Source: Paenibacillus sp. 19GGS1-52 (GTDB lineage: Bacteria > Bacillota > Bacilli > Paenibacillales > Paenibacillaceae). Taken from it: DNA of 64,000 nucleotides. Each line of letters starts with the position of its first letter. Within the stretch, counting starts at the first letter, position 1. A program made the translations under genes and the position numbers. The stretch lies in the NCBI RefSeq assembly GCF_022369515.1, contig NZ_CP059724.1:2852001-2916000 (forward strand), read 5' to 3'. The notes beneath the pieces are model-generated. The model saw only the letters and a program-made list of their open reading frames with translations, ran no database searches and had not been told where the DNA came from. Below, piece after piece: positions 9,415 through 17,442 of the stretch.

Positions 9415-9546
9415 ACCGGCCGGTCCTAACGGAGAGCCGGGGTGACCGCCGACCGACTGACGCGGTCCCAGCTCTGAATCACTATAGTATTCCAAATAAT
9501 TCACTTTAGGAGTCATAAGACTTCATAATCTGGGAGGACAACAAAC
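9415..9546 (+). other. GC-rich structured gap with a micro-ORF resembling the preceding gene start
   Basis: The first 65 bases are much richer in GC than their surroundings. Two hairpins can be drawn. One is CCGG/CCGG with TCC/GGA near 9418-9440. The other is GACCGC (about 9444-9449) with GCGGTC (9462-9467), extended by GAGC/GCTC. A GTG at 9442 behind GGAGAG opens a 12-codon frame ending at 9477 (MTADRLTRSQL). This matches the start of the upstream gene (MTMSDRLTIGQ) in both peptide and ribosome site. There is no U-tract, so this is not a standard terminator. It is probably a remnant of a duplicated or replaced gene start. Confidence 0.45.
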
Positions 9547-10365
9547 ATGTTAAGATCTATGTATTCAGGAGTTTCAGGAATGCGCGGTTTCCAAACGAAG
9601 CTGGATGTTATCGGTAACAATATTGCTAACGTTAATACCATTGGCTTCAAATCGGGACGTGTAATGTTTAAAGATATTATGAGTCAGACGGTTTCTGGGG
9701 TTACAGCTCCAACAGATGGCGCCCAGGGCGGTGTGAACGCCAAGCAGATTGGATTGGGTGTAAGTATAGGATCAATTGATACTTTGCATCTAGCTGGCAG
9801 TGCAATGACGACCAATAATCCAACTGATCTGCGGATTGATGGTGATGGTTTTTTCATGGTTAAGCTTTCAGACGACCAAGCAACTCCGTTTCTCACCCGT
9901 GCAGGCGACTTTCATATGGATGCAAGCCGCAACCTTTTGACAGCTGATGGAATGCACGTGCAGGACTCTGACGGTGCATCCATTCAATTGGGTACAGATG
10001 TTACAGCGTTCACCATTTCCAATGATGGAACACTTGTCCAAACCATGGCCGATGGAACTACACAACAAGGTGTTAAAATTGGAGTGGCTAAGGTCAGTAA
10101 CCCCGAGGGTCTGGAGAAAATTGGCGGCAATCTCTATCGTATGACTTTGAATGCCAATGTTGATGGTGAACTGGTTCCCACGACTGCAAACAATACAGAA
10201 ACAGGTACAGGAGCAATTGTTGCTGGTCAGTTGGAAATGTCCAATGTGGATCTCACGAATGAATTTACAGAAATGATTGTATCTCAGCGGGGTTTCCAAG
10301 CGAATTCACGTATCATTACTACTTCAGATGAAGTTCTGCAAGAAATTGTTAACCTGAAACATTAA
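9547..10365 (+). CDS. flgE: Flagellar hook protein FlgE (FlgG-like hook/rod family)
   Basis: 272 residues, close to the B. subtilis hook protein (once called FlgG). The N-terminal rod/hook signature is MLRSMYSGVSGMRGFQTKLD then GNNIANVNTIGFKSGR. The centre has LRIDGDGFFMVK, and the C-terminus ends VDLTNEFTEMIVSQRGFQANSRIITTSDEVLQEIVNLKH, split here as a helix pair. Position after flgD favours hook protein over distal rod, but length alone cannot separate FlgE from FlgG. ATG follows GGGAGGAC. Confidence 0.88.
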   Translation: MLRSMYSGVSGMRGFQTKLDVIGNNIANVNTIGFKSGRVMFKDIMSQTVSGVTAPTDGAQGGVNAKQIGLGVSIGSIDTLHLAGSAMTTNNPTDLRIDGDGFFMVKLSDDQATPFLTRAGDFHMDASRNLLTADGMHVQDSDGASIQLGTDVTAFTISNDGTLVQTMADGTTQQGVKIGVAKVSNPEGLEKIGGNLYRMTLNANVDGELVPTTANNTETGTGAIVAGQLEMSNVDLTNEFTEMIVSQRGFQANSRIITTSDEVLQEIVNLKH

Positions 10366-10434
10366 TTACAAGATACTTAACGAGGTGCTTACTAATAGCA
10401 TTTCGTTTTGGCAAAAGTTCTATTGTAAAGTCAC

Positions 10435-10464
10435 GGGGGAGGGTCTCCTTCCCCTATTTTTGTT
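10435..10464 (+). terminator. Terminator-like hairpin inside the fla/che operon
   Basis: GGGGGAGG (10435-10442) pairs with CCTTCCCC (10447-10454), with one G-U pair and a 4-base loop. It is followed by TATTTTTGTT. This has the form of an intrinsic terminator but lies between flgE and swrD within a continuous operon. It could therefore attenuate downstream expression or be read through. The swrD ribosome site TTAGGAGG begins right at the end of the T-tract. Confidence 0.5.
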
Positions 10465-10476
10465 AGGAGGCCTGTT

Positions 10477-10701
10477 ATGATTTCAGTAACAAGATTAAAT
10501 GGTACACCAATGTGGCTAAATGCTCTGTTGGTAGAAATGGTTGAAGAAAGCCCCGATACATATATTACACTCGTCACGGGGAAAAGATTGATCGTTCTTG
10601 AAAAAGCCGATGAAGTCATTACGAAGATCCGGGATTATAACAGGGACATAGGCACATATGCTGCCACCATCAAAGTCCAATCAATGGAGGAGCTTTCATG
10701 A
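10477..10701 (+). CDS. swrD: SwrD/FlbD family flagellar protein
   Basis: 74 residues. It starts MISVTRLNGTPMWLNALLVE, the signature of the FlbD/SwrD family. It continues with EESPDTYITLVTGKRLIVLEKADEVI. In B. subtilis SwrD increases flagellar power and supports swarming; the mechanism is not settled. It sits between the hook gene and fliL exactly as swrD does. It overlaps fliL by 4 bases (ATGA), suggesting coupled translation. Confidence 0.88.
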   Translation: MISVTRLNGTPMWLNALLVEMVEESPDTYITLVTGKRLIVLEKADEVITKIRDYNRDIGTYAATIKVQSMEELS

Positions 10702-11165
10702 AGAAGATGCTGCCGTGGCTCATCACAATTTTATTGGCGATTACACTTATCGCAGTAGCCGCATTTTTATTAATGGATAAAATCTTTCCGAGTAATGCAA
10801 ATCCTGTAACTGCAGCAGTTGAGAAGGTGGAAGCCAAGAAATTAAGCGCTGACGAAATCGTTAAATTAACGTCAGAAATCATTGACATCAAAACTAATCT
10901 TGCTGACCCCGATTATATCGTTATGATAAACTTCGCATTTCAATTGGATACTGCAACCGCCAAAACGGAATTCGATAAAATTAAAGATATTAAGATTAAG
11001 CCGCTTATTATTAAGACGCTTGCCGATACTAAACCGGCCGAGCTCAATGGGGCAAATGGCAAAGATCAACTTAGTAGCAAGCTTATTAATCTAATTAATA
11101 AGACTTTGACTGAAGGCAAGCTGACTCAAATAGAAGTGACTAGCTTCATATTGACTACTTTGTAG
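10698..11165 (+). CDS. fliL: Flagellar basal body-associated protein FliL
   Basis: 155 residues. FliL is a single-pass membrane protein around the stator that supports motor function. A membrane helix is at about residues 5-26 (LPWLITILLAITLIAVAAFL), followed by an extracytoplasmic domain with LSADEIVKLTSEIIDIKTNL, a NFAFQLDTATAKTEFDKI segment and an I-rich strand pair. The domain is shorter and more Lys-rich than E. coli FliL, but context (swrD upstream, fliM downstream) makes the assignment firm. Confidence 0.9.
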   Translation: MKKMLPWLITILLAITLIAVAAFLLMDKIFPSNANPVTAAVEKVEAKKLSADEIVKLTSEIIDIKTNLADPDYIVMINFAFQLDTATAKTEFDKIKDIKIKPLIIKTLADTKPAELNGANGKDQLSSKLINLINKTLTEGKLTQIEVTSFILTTL

Positions 11166-11204
11166 CTGCAGTCGTGATTATTCTCTGATGGGGGGGTGAA
11201 TGAA

Positions 11205-12203
11205 TTGGTTGATGTACTTTCACAAAACGAAATTGATGCTCTGCTTGCTGCACTATCATCCGGTGAAATGGATGCTGATGAGCTTAAAAAAGAAGAAACA
11301 CAGAAAAAGATCCGTTCTTATGACTTCAAACGGGCTGTACGTTTTTCTAAAGATCATATCCGCAGTCTTACGCGGATTCATGACAATTTTGCCCGCTACC
11401 TTACAACCTACTTTTCAGCTCAATTGCGGACTTTTGTGCAGATCAGTGTCGTTCAGGTAGAGCAGCTCCCTTATGATGAGTTTATTCGCTCCATTCCGAA
11501 AATGACGATTTTGAATATTTTTGAAGCCGAACCTCTAGAAGGTCGAATGGTAATGGAGGTTCATCCTAATATCGCTTTCGCCATGCTGGATAGGCTATTA
11601 GGAGGTTTTGGAACGGCCCCCTCAAAAATCACTAATTTAACCGAGATTGAAACAACAATTATGGAACGTATTTTTAGCAGGTGCTTTGAGAGCCTGCAGG
11701 AAGCCTGGAAGACGGTTCTGGATATTCAGCCACGAATGGAGGCACTGGAAACCAATCCACAGTTTATGCAGATTGTATCGCCGAATGAGACCATTGCGTT
11801 GATCTCCTTAAGTACCAAAATTGGAGATACAACGGGGATGATCAATCTTTGTATCCCCCATGTTGTGCTAGAACCGATTATGTCAAGGCTGTCCGTTCAC
11901 CAATGGTTTGTTACTGAGAAAAAAGTGCGGGATGAAGATGAACTAGCGGCTATTAAAGCTAGGGTACATAGAGCCCAGCTTCCAATTGTGGCTGAGCTAG
12001 GCGAATCGAATATTTCAATTGCTGAATTTCTTGGACTCGCTGTTGGTGATGTGATTTCACTGAACAAGACCGTGGATTCCGGACTTTCGATTAAAGTAGG
12101 AAACAAGCTGAAATTCATTGGGAGTCCAGGAATGATTAAAGATCGGGTGGCTGTGCAAATAGACGAGATTGTTAGTGAAGGAGTTGAAGAATTTGACGAG
12201 TAA
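11205..12203 (+). CDS. fliM: Flagellar motor switch protein FliM
   Basis: 332 residues from TTG 11205. The GTG at 11196 sits inside the GGGGGGTG ribosome site, so 11205 is preferred. FliM binds CheY-P and sets motor direction. The N-terminal CheY-binding motif VLSQNEIDALLAAL is followed by the CheC-like middle domain (RFSKDHIRSLTRIHDNFAR; a GGxG-type loop at LLGGFGTA). The C-terminal SpoA domain includes AELGESNISIAEFLGLAVGDVI. It overlaps fliY. Confidence 0.97.
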   Translation: MVDVLSQNEIDALLAALSSGEMDADELKKEETQKKIRSYDFKRAVRFSKDHIRSLTRIHDNFARYLTTYFSAQLRTFVQISVVQVEQLPYDEFIRSIPKMTILNIFEAEPLEGRMVMEVHPNIAFAMLDRLLGGFGTAPSKITNLTEIETTIMERIFSRCFESLQEAWKTVLDIQPRMEALETNPQFMQIVSPNETIALISLSTKIGDTTGMINLCIPHVVLEPIMSRLSVHQWFVTEKKVRDEDELAAIKARVHRAQLPIVAELGESNISIAEFLGLAVGDVISLNKTVDSGLSIKVGNKLKFIGSPGMIKDRVAVQIDEIVSEGVEEFDE

Positions 12204-13506
12204 AGATTATTTATCCCAAGAAGAAATCGACGCCCTTCTACGACAATCCGCAGAGGGCACATTGGCTCCCGTGGAGAAGTCGGTGAACGACTTTTTAACA
12301 CCATTCGAACAGGACGCCTTGGGGGAAATAGGTAATATAACATTTGGCAGCGCAGCAACTGCCCTCTCCACCTTGCTGGGTAAAAAGGTTGATATCACTA
12401 CACCACAGGTATCTATTATCACACGTAGCGAGTTCGAAGAAGCGTTCCCTAAACCACATGTTGCAGTACACGTTCAGTATGTTGATGGTTTTCAAGGCAT
12501 TAACTCACTCGTTATCAAAATTAGGGATGCTCAAGTCATCGCTGATTTAATGCTTGGTGGTGAGGGAGATCCCAAGGACGAAGAGCTCAATGAAATTCAT
12601 ATCAGCGCCGTTCAGGAAGCCATGAATCAGATGATGGGTTCATCCGCAACCTCAATGTCGACTATTTTCAACAGGTTCGTTAATATCTCCCCTCCGGGAA
12701 TCGACATACTCAATATGTCGAGTGGAGAAGGGGTAGGCAGCCTACCTGATGCAGAGACGCTGATTCGTATTTCATTCCGTCTCAAAATAGGTGATTTAAT
12801 TGATTCGACAATTATGCAGCTTTTGCCGGTGAAGTTTGCGAAAGACATGGTAACAATGTTGCTTGGTGATGTTAGTGCAGAGACACAAGAGGCAGCCGCC
12901 GCGTCTATGGAAGCAACTTCTAAGTCAGCACACTCAGCACCACCCGAAACAGCTCCACCAGCACCTCCGGTGCAGCAGGCACCCTCTCAACCGATGGGAG
13001 GTGTACCTCCGCAGTATCCGCCGCAGGGAATGCCACCTTACCCGGGAATGCCAGAAGGAGGCTATTATTATCCTCCAGCAGGAATGCCTGCATATGGAAT
13101 GCCCGGGATGCCGCCATATGGAATGCCACCGCAAGGTATGCCATATGGACAGGCTCCACCGCCTAATTCAATACCGAATCGCAACGTAAATGTACAGCCA
13201 GTGCAATTTGCTAACCTTACTGGTGGGGCTTTTGGTAATATTGATGAAAATAATTTAAATTTATTGATGGACATACCACTGAGAGTAACCGTAGAATTAG
13301 GTAGGACCCAGAAGCAGATCAAAGATATTTTAGAAATGTCCCAAGGTTCGATTATTGAGCTGGATAAACTGGCTGGTGAGCCAGTGGACATTTTGGTTAA
13401 CAACAAGCTTATTGCCAAAGGGGAAGTCGTAGTTATCGACGAAAACTTCGGAGTTCGCGTTACGGATATCGTCAGCCAGTGGGACCGAATTCAAAAATTA
13501 CAATAA
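12193..13506 (+). CDS. fliY: Flagellar switch/CheY-P phosphatase FliY
   Basis: 437 residues, TTG start within the end of fliM behind GAAGGAG. FliY combines a CheY-P phosphatase with a FliN-like rotor domain. After an N-terminal CheY-binding peptide (YLSQEEIDALLRQ) come two CheC active-site motifs, EIGNITFGSAATAL and QEAMNQMMGSSATSM. A Pro/Gly/Met/Tyr-rich linker (about residues 255-335, repeated GMPPYGMP-like units) separates these from the C-terminal SpoA domain (IPLRVTVELGRTQKQIKDIL). All four active-site Glu/Asn residues appear present. Confidence 0.96.
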   Translation: MTSKDYLSQEEIDALLRQSAEGTLAPVEKSVNDFLTPFEQDALGEIGNITFGSAATALSTLLGKKVDITTPQVSIITRSEFEEAFPKPHVAVHVQYVDGFQGINSLVIKIRDAQVIADLMLGGEGDPKDEELNEIHISAVQEAMNQMMGSSATSMSTIFNRFVNISPPGIDILNMSSGEGVGSLPDAETLIRISFRLKIGDLIDSTIMQLLPVKFAKDMVTMLLGDVSAETQEAAAASMEATSKSAHSAPPETAPPAPPVQQAPSQPMGGVPPQYPPQGMPPYPGMPEGGYYYPPAGMPAYGMPGMPPYGMPPQGMPYGQAPPPNSIPNRNVNVQPVQFANLTGGAFGNIDENNLNLLMDIPLRVTVELGRTQKQIKDILEMSQGSIIELDKLAGEPVDILVNNKLIAKGEVVVIDENFGVRVTDIVSQWDRIQKLQ

Positions 13507-13532
13507 GCATATTTAGGGAGGATTTTGTAAAA

Positions 13533-13898
13533 ATGGCTAATCGAATTCTAATCGTGGACGATGCAGCATTTATGAGAATGATGATCCGGGACATTTTGTC
13601 GAAAAATGGATTTGAAGTAGTGGGGGAAGCTCAGGATGGTTCTCAAGCTATTGAGAAATTTAAAGAACTGCGTCCAGACTTAATCACGATGGATATTACA
13701 ATGCCTGAGATGGACGGAATCGCCGCCCTTAAAGAAATTAAAAAAGTGGACGCTAACGCTAAAGTAATCATGTGTTCAGCCATGGGCCAGCAGGCTATGG
13801 TTATCGATGCTATTCAGGCGGGCGCTAAGGACTTTATTGTAAAGCCTTTCCAAGCTGACCGTGTAATTGAAGCTATCAACAAAACGCTGGGCGTGTAG
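13533..13898 (+). CDS. cheY: Chemotaxis response regulator CheY
   Basis: 121 residues from ATG 13533, behind AGGGAGGATT. This is a single receiver domain. The acidic pair is at residues 9-10 (VDD), the phospho-acceptor Asp is about residue 54 (ITMDITMPEMDG), and the conserved Lys is in IVKPF. CheY-P binds FliM and FliY to change rotation; in Bacillus-type systems it promotes smooth swimming. Position after fliY matches B. subtilis. Confidence 0.97.
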   Translation: MANRILIVDDAAFMRMMIRDILSKNGFEVVGEAQDGSQAIEKFKELRPDLITMDITMPEMDGIAALKEIKKVDANAKVIMCSAMGQQAMVIDAIQAGAKDFIVKPFQADRVIEAINKTLGV

Positions 13899-13907
13899 TA
13901 AAAAGAC

Positions 13908-14441
13908 ATGTCATTGTCAACCAATTCAGTACCGCTCGGCGGCGATAACGCCCTGCTGAGTTTGTTTAAAGTTATTTTTGTCCTTGCGGTAATTGTTGTA
14001 CTTATTGTGTTGCTGATCCGGTTTCTAGGACGCCGAAATCAAACTTTTATGAGTAGCCGTTCCATTCGCACCCTTGGTGCGGTTGGACTTGGCCCTAACA
14101 AGTCGATGCAGGTTATTGAAATTGGCAGCAGCCTATATTTAATTGGGGTGGGTGAGAATATATCCATTCTGGATAAGGTTATCGATCCAACTGAGGTAGC
14201 ATTGATCATATCGGCATTCGAGAATCCATCCTCAGGCCAGAATAATATTCTCGCACCCCTTATTGCCAAGATCAAGGGTAAGTTGCGCGGGGAAATTCCA
14301 TCTCAAGAAATCGAACTTAGTGAAACATCATCCTTTTATGAAACATTGCAATCCAAGCTTCGTACTGCGCCTGAACGCAAAGAGAAACTGGAAGAACTGC
14401 TTCGGGATGATGCCTCTAAGGTTGAGTCGAGGGATTTATGA
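13908..14441 (+). CDS. fliO: Flagellar biosynthetic protein FliO (FliZ)
   Basis: 177 residues. FliO is a small membrane protein that assists assembly of the FliP ring in the export gate; the Bacillus version is often named FliZ. One membrane helix is at about residues 17-43 (LLSLFKVIFVLAVIVVLIVL). The cytoplasmic FliO domain follows, with TLGAVGLGPNKSMQVIEIG and YLIGVGENISILDKV. The ribosome site is weak and the gene starts 10 bases after cheY. It overlaps fliP by 4 bases. Confidence 0.9.
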   Translation: MSLSTNSVPLGGDNALLSLFKVIFVLAVIVVLIVLLIRFLGRRNQTFMSSRSIRTLGAVGLGPNKSMQVIEIGSSLYLIGVGENISILDKVIDPTEVALIISAFENPSSGQNNILAPLIAKIKGKLRGEIPSQEIELSETSSFYETLQSKLRTAPERKEKLEELLRDDASKVESRDL

Positions 14442-15220
14442 AAAAAAAGCTAATCCTTGTTTTTCTGCTACTCGGTATCTTAAGCGTACTTATGATTCGC
14501 CCGATACATGCTGATCCTATACCTAACATCAATATTCAAGTCGGCAATAATAATGATGGTTCAAGTGGTGGTGCCAGTGGTGGTACCAGTTCTATATCTA
14601 TTCTGCTTCTCACTACGGTACTTAGTGTAGCGCCTGCTTTCTTGATGCTGATGACCAGCTTTACACGGATTGTGATTGTACTGGGTTTTGTTAGAACATC
14701 GCTAGGAACACAGCAGATGCCTCCGAATCAGGTTTTGGTAGGTCTTGCTCTTTTTCTCACATTGTTCATTATGTCTCCAACTTTGGCTACTGTGAATGAA
14801 ACGGCTCTGCAGCCATATATAAAGGGTACAATAACGCAGACTGAAGCGCTTAATAAGGCCGCTGATCCGATGAAGGAGTTCATGTTTAAGCAGACTAGCA
14901 CCAAAGATTTGTTGCTATTTATGAACTATACCAGCAAAAACAGCACCACGACAAAGCCCGCAAACTATAGTGAAATTCCACTAACGGTGATGGTACCGGC
15001 TTTTGCAATCGGTGAAATGAAAAAAGCTTTTACAATGGGGTTCTTGATTTTCATACCATTTCTCATTATTGATATTGTAGTTGCAAGTACTTTGATGGCT
15101 ATGGGTATGATGATGTTGCCTCCGGTTATGATCTCATTACCGTTTAAAATTATGCTCTTTGTACTGGTAGACGGCTGGTACCTAGTCATAAAATCACTTC
15201 TATTAAGTTTTAACCCCTGA
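14438..15220 (+). CDS. fliP: Flagellar export gate protein FliP
   Basis: 260 residues. FliP forms the pentameric core of the export gate with FliQ and FliR. A cleavable-looking signal sequence at residues 1-25 precedes a Gly/Ser-rich stretch. Four membrane helices then follow, with the family signatures TSFTRIVIVLGFVRTSLG, MPPNQVLVGLALFLTLFIM and IPFLIIDIVVASTLMAMGMM. The C-terminus is GWYLVIKSLLLSF. It overlaps fliO (ATGA) and precedes fliQ. Confidence 0.97.
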   Translation: MKKKLILVFLLLGILSVLMIRPIHADPIPNINIQVGNNNDGSSGGASGGTSSISILLLTTVLSVAPAFLMLMTSFTRIVIVLGFVRTSLGTQQMPPNQVLVGLALFLTLFIMSPTLATVNETALQPYIKGTITQTEALNKAADPMKEFMFKQTSTKDLLLFMNYTSKNSTTTKPANYSEIPLTVMVPAFAIGEMKKAFTMGFLIFIPFLIIDIVVASTLMAMGMMMLPPVMISLPFKIMLFVLVDGWYLVIKSLLLSFNP

Positions 15221-15242
15221 CGCAAAAGAGGAGGCATGAGGG

Positions 15243-15512
15243 ATGAGTACGGAGTTTATTATTGGTCTAGCTGGTCAAGCCGTATATTTGGCACTTGAAG
15301 CCAGCGCTCCCATGCTGATTCTTGGTCTGGTGGTAGGACTGATAATCAGTATTTTTCAGGCAACTACACAGATTCAGGAGCAGACGTTAGCTTTTGTTCC
15401 TAAAATCGTTGCTGTAATGCTGGCATTATTGGTTTTTGGACCGTGGATCATCACGAAGCTGATGGATTTTACCAGTCAGATTTTGGGCAATCTCAATATG
15501 TACATTGGATAA
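15243..15512 (+). CDS. fliQ: Flagellar export gate protein FliQ
   Basis: 89 residues with two membrane helices. FliQ is the outer helical-hairpin subunit of the export gate. Signature segments are PMLILGLVVGLIISIFQATT and IQEQTLAFVPKIVAVM. The start follows GAGGCATGAGGG. The last codons overlap the TTG start of fliR (TTGGATAA). Confidence 0.96.
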   Translation: MSTEFIIGLAGQAVYLALEASAPMLILGLVVGLIISIFQATTQIQEQTLAFVPKIVAVMLALLVFGPWIITKLMDFTSQILGNLNMYIG

Positions 15513-16305
15513 TATCAGTATGGAGTCCATACAGCAAAGTTTACCCGTCTTTATGTTGATTTTTTGTCGAATTTCAGCTTTTTTTGTTGTAATTCCCGTT
15601 TTTTCTTCTCGAAGTATTCCAACAACATTTAAGATTGGCCTTTCATTTTTTATATCATTAGTGATATTTAGTGCAATTGGCACGGGAGTCACGGTTCCTC
15701 AGGATCTTAGTTATGTTTTGCTGATCGCTAGAGAGGTATTAATAGGGTTACTACTCGGTTTTGTAGGATATCTCATGTTTACAACGATTCAGACGGCTGG
15801 CTCTCTTATTGATATCCAGATTGGCTTTGGGATGGCAAATGTTATTGATCCAATGACAGGTGCCTCTGCACCAATTATCGGTAACTTCAAGTATATGATC
15901 GCAATGCTGATGTTTCTAAGTATGAATGGGCATCATTATTTGCTAGATGCAATCGTATACAGTTATAAATGGATTCCGCTTAATAATGATTTGTTTCTCA
16001 AAATGATAGATGGAAGTTTGTCCGAGTTTCTGGTCCGAACTTTTGCACAGTCGTTTGTACTGGCGTTTCAAATGGCGGCTCCTTTAGTAACTGCGCTTTT
16101 TCTGACCGATGTGGGTCTTGCCTTTCTTGCTAAAACTGCTCCACAGTACAATGTATTCGTTATCGGGATTCCACTCAAAATTATTGTGGGTCTTGCGCTG
16201 CTACTTGTATTGATGCCAACTCTAGCCGTGCTATTCCAGAACCTCTTCGATATTATGTTCCAGTCCATGCATAATTTACTAACCATCATGGGGAATAAAC
16301 CATAG
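15505..16305 (+). CDS. fliR: Flagellar export gate protein FliR
   Basis: 266 residues, TTG start overlapping fliQ by 8 bases. FliR is the single-copy subunit that closes the FliP ring and contacts FlhB. Multiple membrane helices are visible. Conserved segments are LLLGFVGYLMFTTIQTAGSL and IDIQIGFGMANVIDPMTG, followed by LAFLAKTAPQYNVFVIGIPLK. Its length is normal and flhB follows. Confidence 0.97.
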   Translation: MDNISMESIQQSLPVFMLIFCRISAFFVVIPVFSSRSIPTTFKIGLSFFISLVIFSAIGTGVTVPQDLSYVLLIAREVLIGLLLGFVGYLMFTTIQTAGSLIDIQIGFGMANVIDPMTGASAPIIGNFKYMIAMLMFLSMNGHHYLLDAIVYSYKWIPLNNDLFLKMIDGSLSEFLVRTFAQSFVLAFQMAAPLVTALFLTDVGLAFLAKTAPQYNVFVIGIPLKIIVGLALLLVLMPTLAVLFQNLFDIMFQSMHNLLTIMGNKP

Positions 16306-16327
16306 GTGACTGTAAGGGGAGAGTGTT

Positions 16328-17422
16328 ATGCCAATAACGAAGCGTTATAGACTGGATCTTCAACACTTCGCGGGCGAAAAGACGGAGAGAGGTACTGCGA
16401 AGAAAAGACAGGATGCACGTAAAAAGGGCCAAGTGGCCAAAAGTGCTGAGTTAGCCGGTGCTTCAGTGTTACTGATGGCAATTGTATGCTTAATGATGTT
16501 TGGTGGCTTTATGAAAGAACGTTTTATGTCGCTGTTCACTGATGTTTTTCTGAACCGGCTACAGATGGAGCTGACTCCAGAGAATGTGACTGAACTTTTT
16601 AACCAGTATGGTATTCAAATATTAATTCTGCTTGCTCCGCTGCTAGGGCTTACATTTATTATCGCTATTGTGGCGAATATTGCTCAGGTGGGCTTTATGG
16701 CAACTGGTGAAGGGCTTACCCCAAAGTTCGGCAAGCTTAATCCGATCAAGGGCTTCAAAAATATATTTTCCACTCGCTCCTTCGTTGAGTTTCTAAAGTC
16801 AATATTTAAGCTTGTATTGATTGCTTATCTGGTTTATAGCACACTTTGGGGCCAGAGGAGTAGCTTTGCCTCTCTCTCTCATATTGGTACGGAAGAGATT
16901 TTCCATTTTGCTGCTAAGATGACTATGAATCTGGGAATGAAAATCGCTGTTGTACTGATGATCATGGCCTTTATGGATTTTATGTATCAGAAGTATGAGC
17001 ATGAAAAAAGTCTGAAGATGTCCAAGCAGGACATCAAGGATGAATATAAGAAAATGGAGGGTGATCCTCTAATTAAAGGTAAGATCAGGGAACGTCAACG
17101 TAGTATGGCCATGAAGCGGATGATGCAAGAGGTTCCAAAAGCGGATGTAATTATTACGAACCCAACACATTTTGCAGTAGCGCTAAAATATGATGGTTCC
17201 AAGATGGAAGCACCACAGATTATTGCCAAAGGTCAGGATTTTGTAGCACTCCGCATTCGGGAGCTAGCCAAAGAGCATGGCGTTGTAACTATGGAAAACA
17301 AACCGCTGGCACGGGCATTGTTCCAACGAGCAGAAATAGGGGATGTAGTTCCCGCCGATCTGTTCCAAGCTGTAGCCGAAGTGTTGGCATATGTATATAA
17401 GCTAAAAGGTAAGAAAAGATAA
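16328..17422 (+). CDS. flhB: Flagellar export specificity switch protein FlhB
   Basis: 364 residues. FlhB controls the change from rod/hook to filament export after self-cleavage. Four membrane helices fill about residues 40-225. The cytoplasmic domain contains the intact autocleavage motif NPTH (about residues 278-281, in ADVIITNPTHFAVALKYD). The start of the protein (DLQHFAGEKTERGTAKKRQD) is typical. The ATG follows GGGGAGAG. Confidence 0.97.
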   Translation: MPITKRYRLDLQHFAGEKTERGTAKKRQDARKKGQVAKSAELAGASVLLMAIVCLMMFGGFMKERFMSLFTDVFLNRLQMELTPENVTELFNQYGIQILILLAPLLGLTFIIAIVANIAQVGFMATGEGLTPKFGKLNPIKGFKNIFSTRSFVEFLKSIFKLVLIAYLVYSTLWGQRSSFASLSHIGTEEIFHFAAKMTMNLGMKIAVVLMIMAFMDFMYQKYEHEKSLKMSKQDIKDEYKKMEGDPLIKGKIRERQRSMAMKRMMQEVPKADVIITNPTHFAVALKYDGSKMEAPQIIAKGQDFVALRIRELAKEHGVVTMENKPLARALFQRAEIGDVVPADLFQAVAEVLAYVYKLKGKKR

Positions 17423-17442
17423 GGCGGGGGAGGTCAAGGACA

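Noticed and set aside
9310..9516. Minus-strand frame spanning the gap before flgE
   Set aside because: It has no ribosome site and no recognisable product, and it runs mostly opposite the end of the preceding gene.
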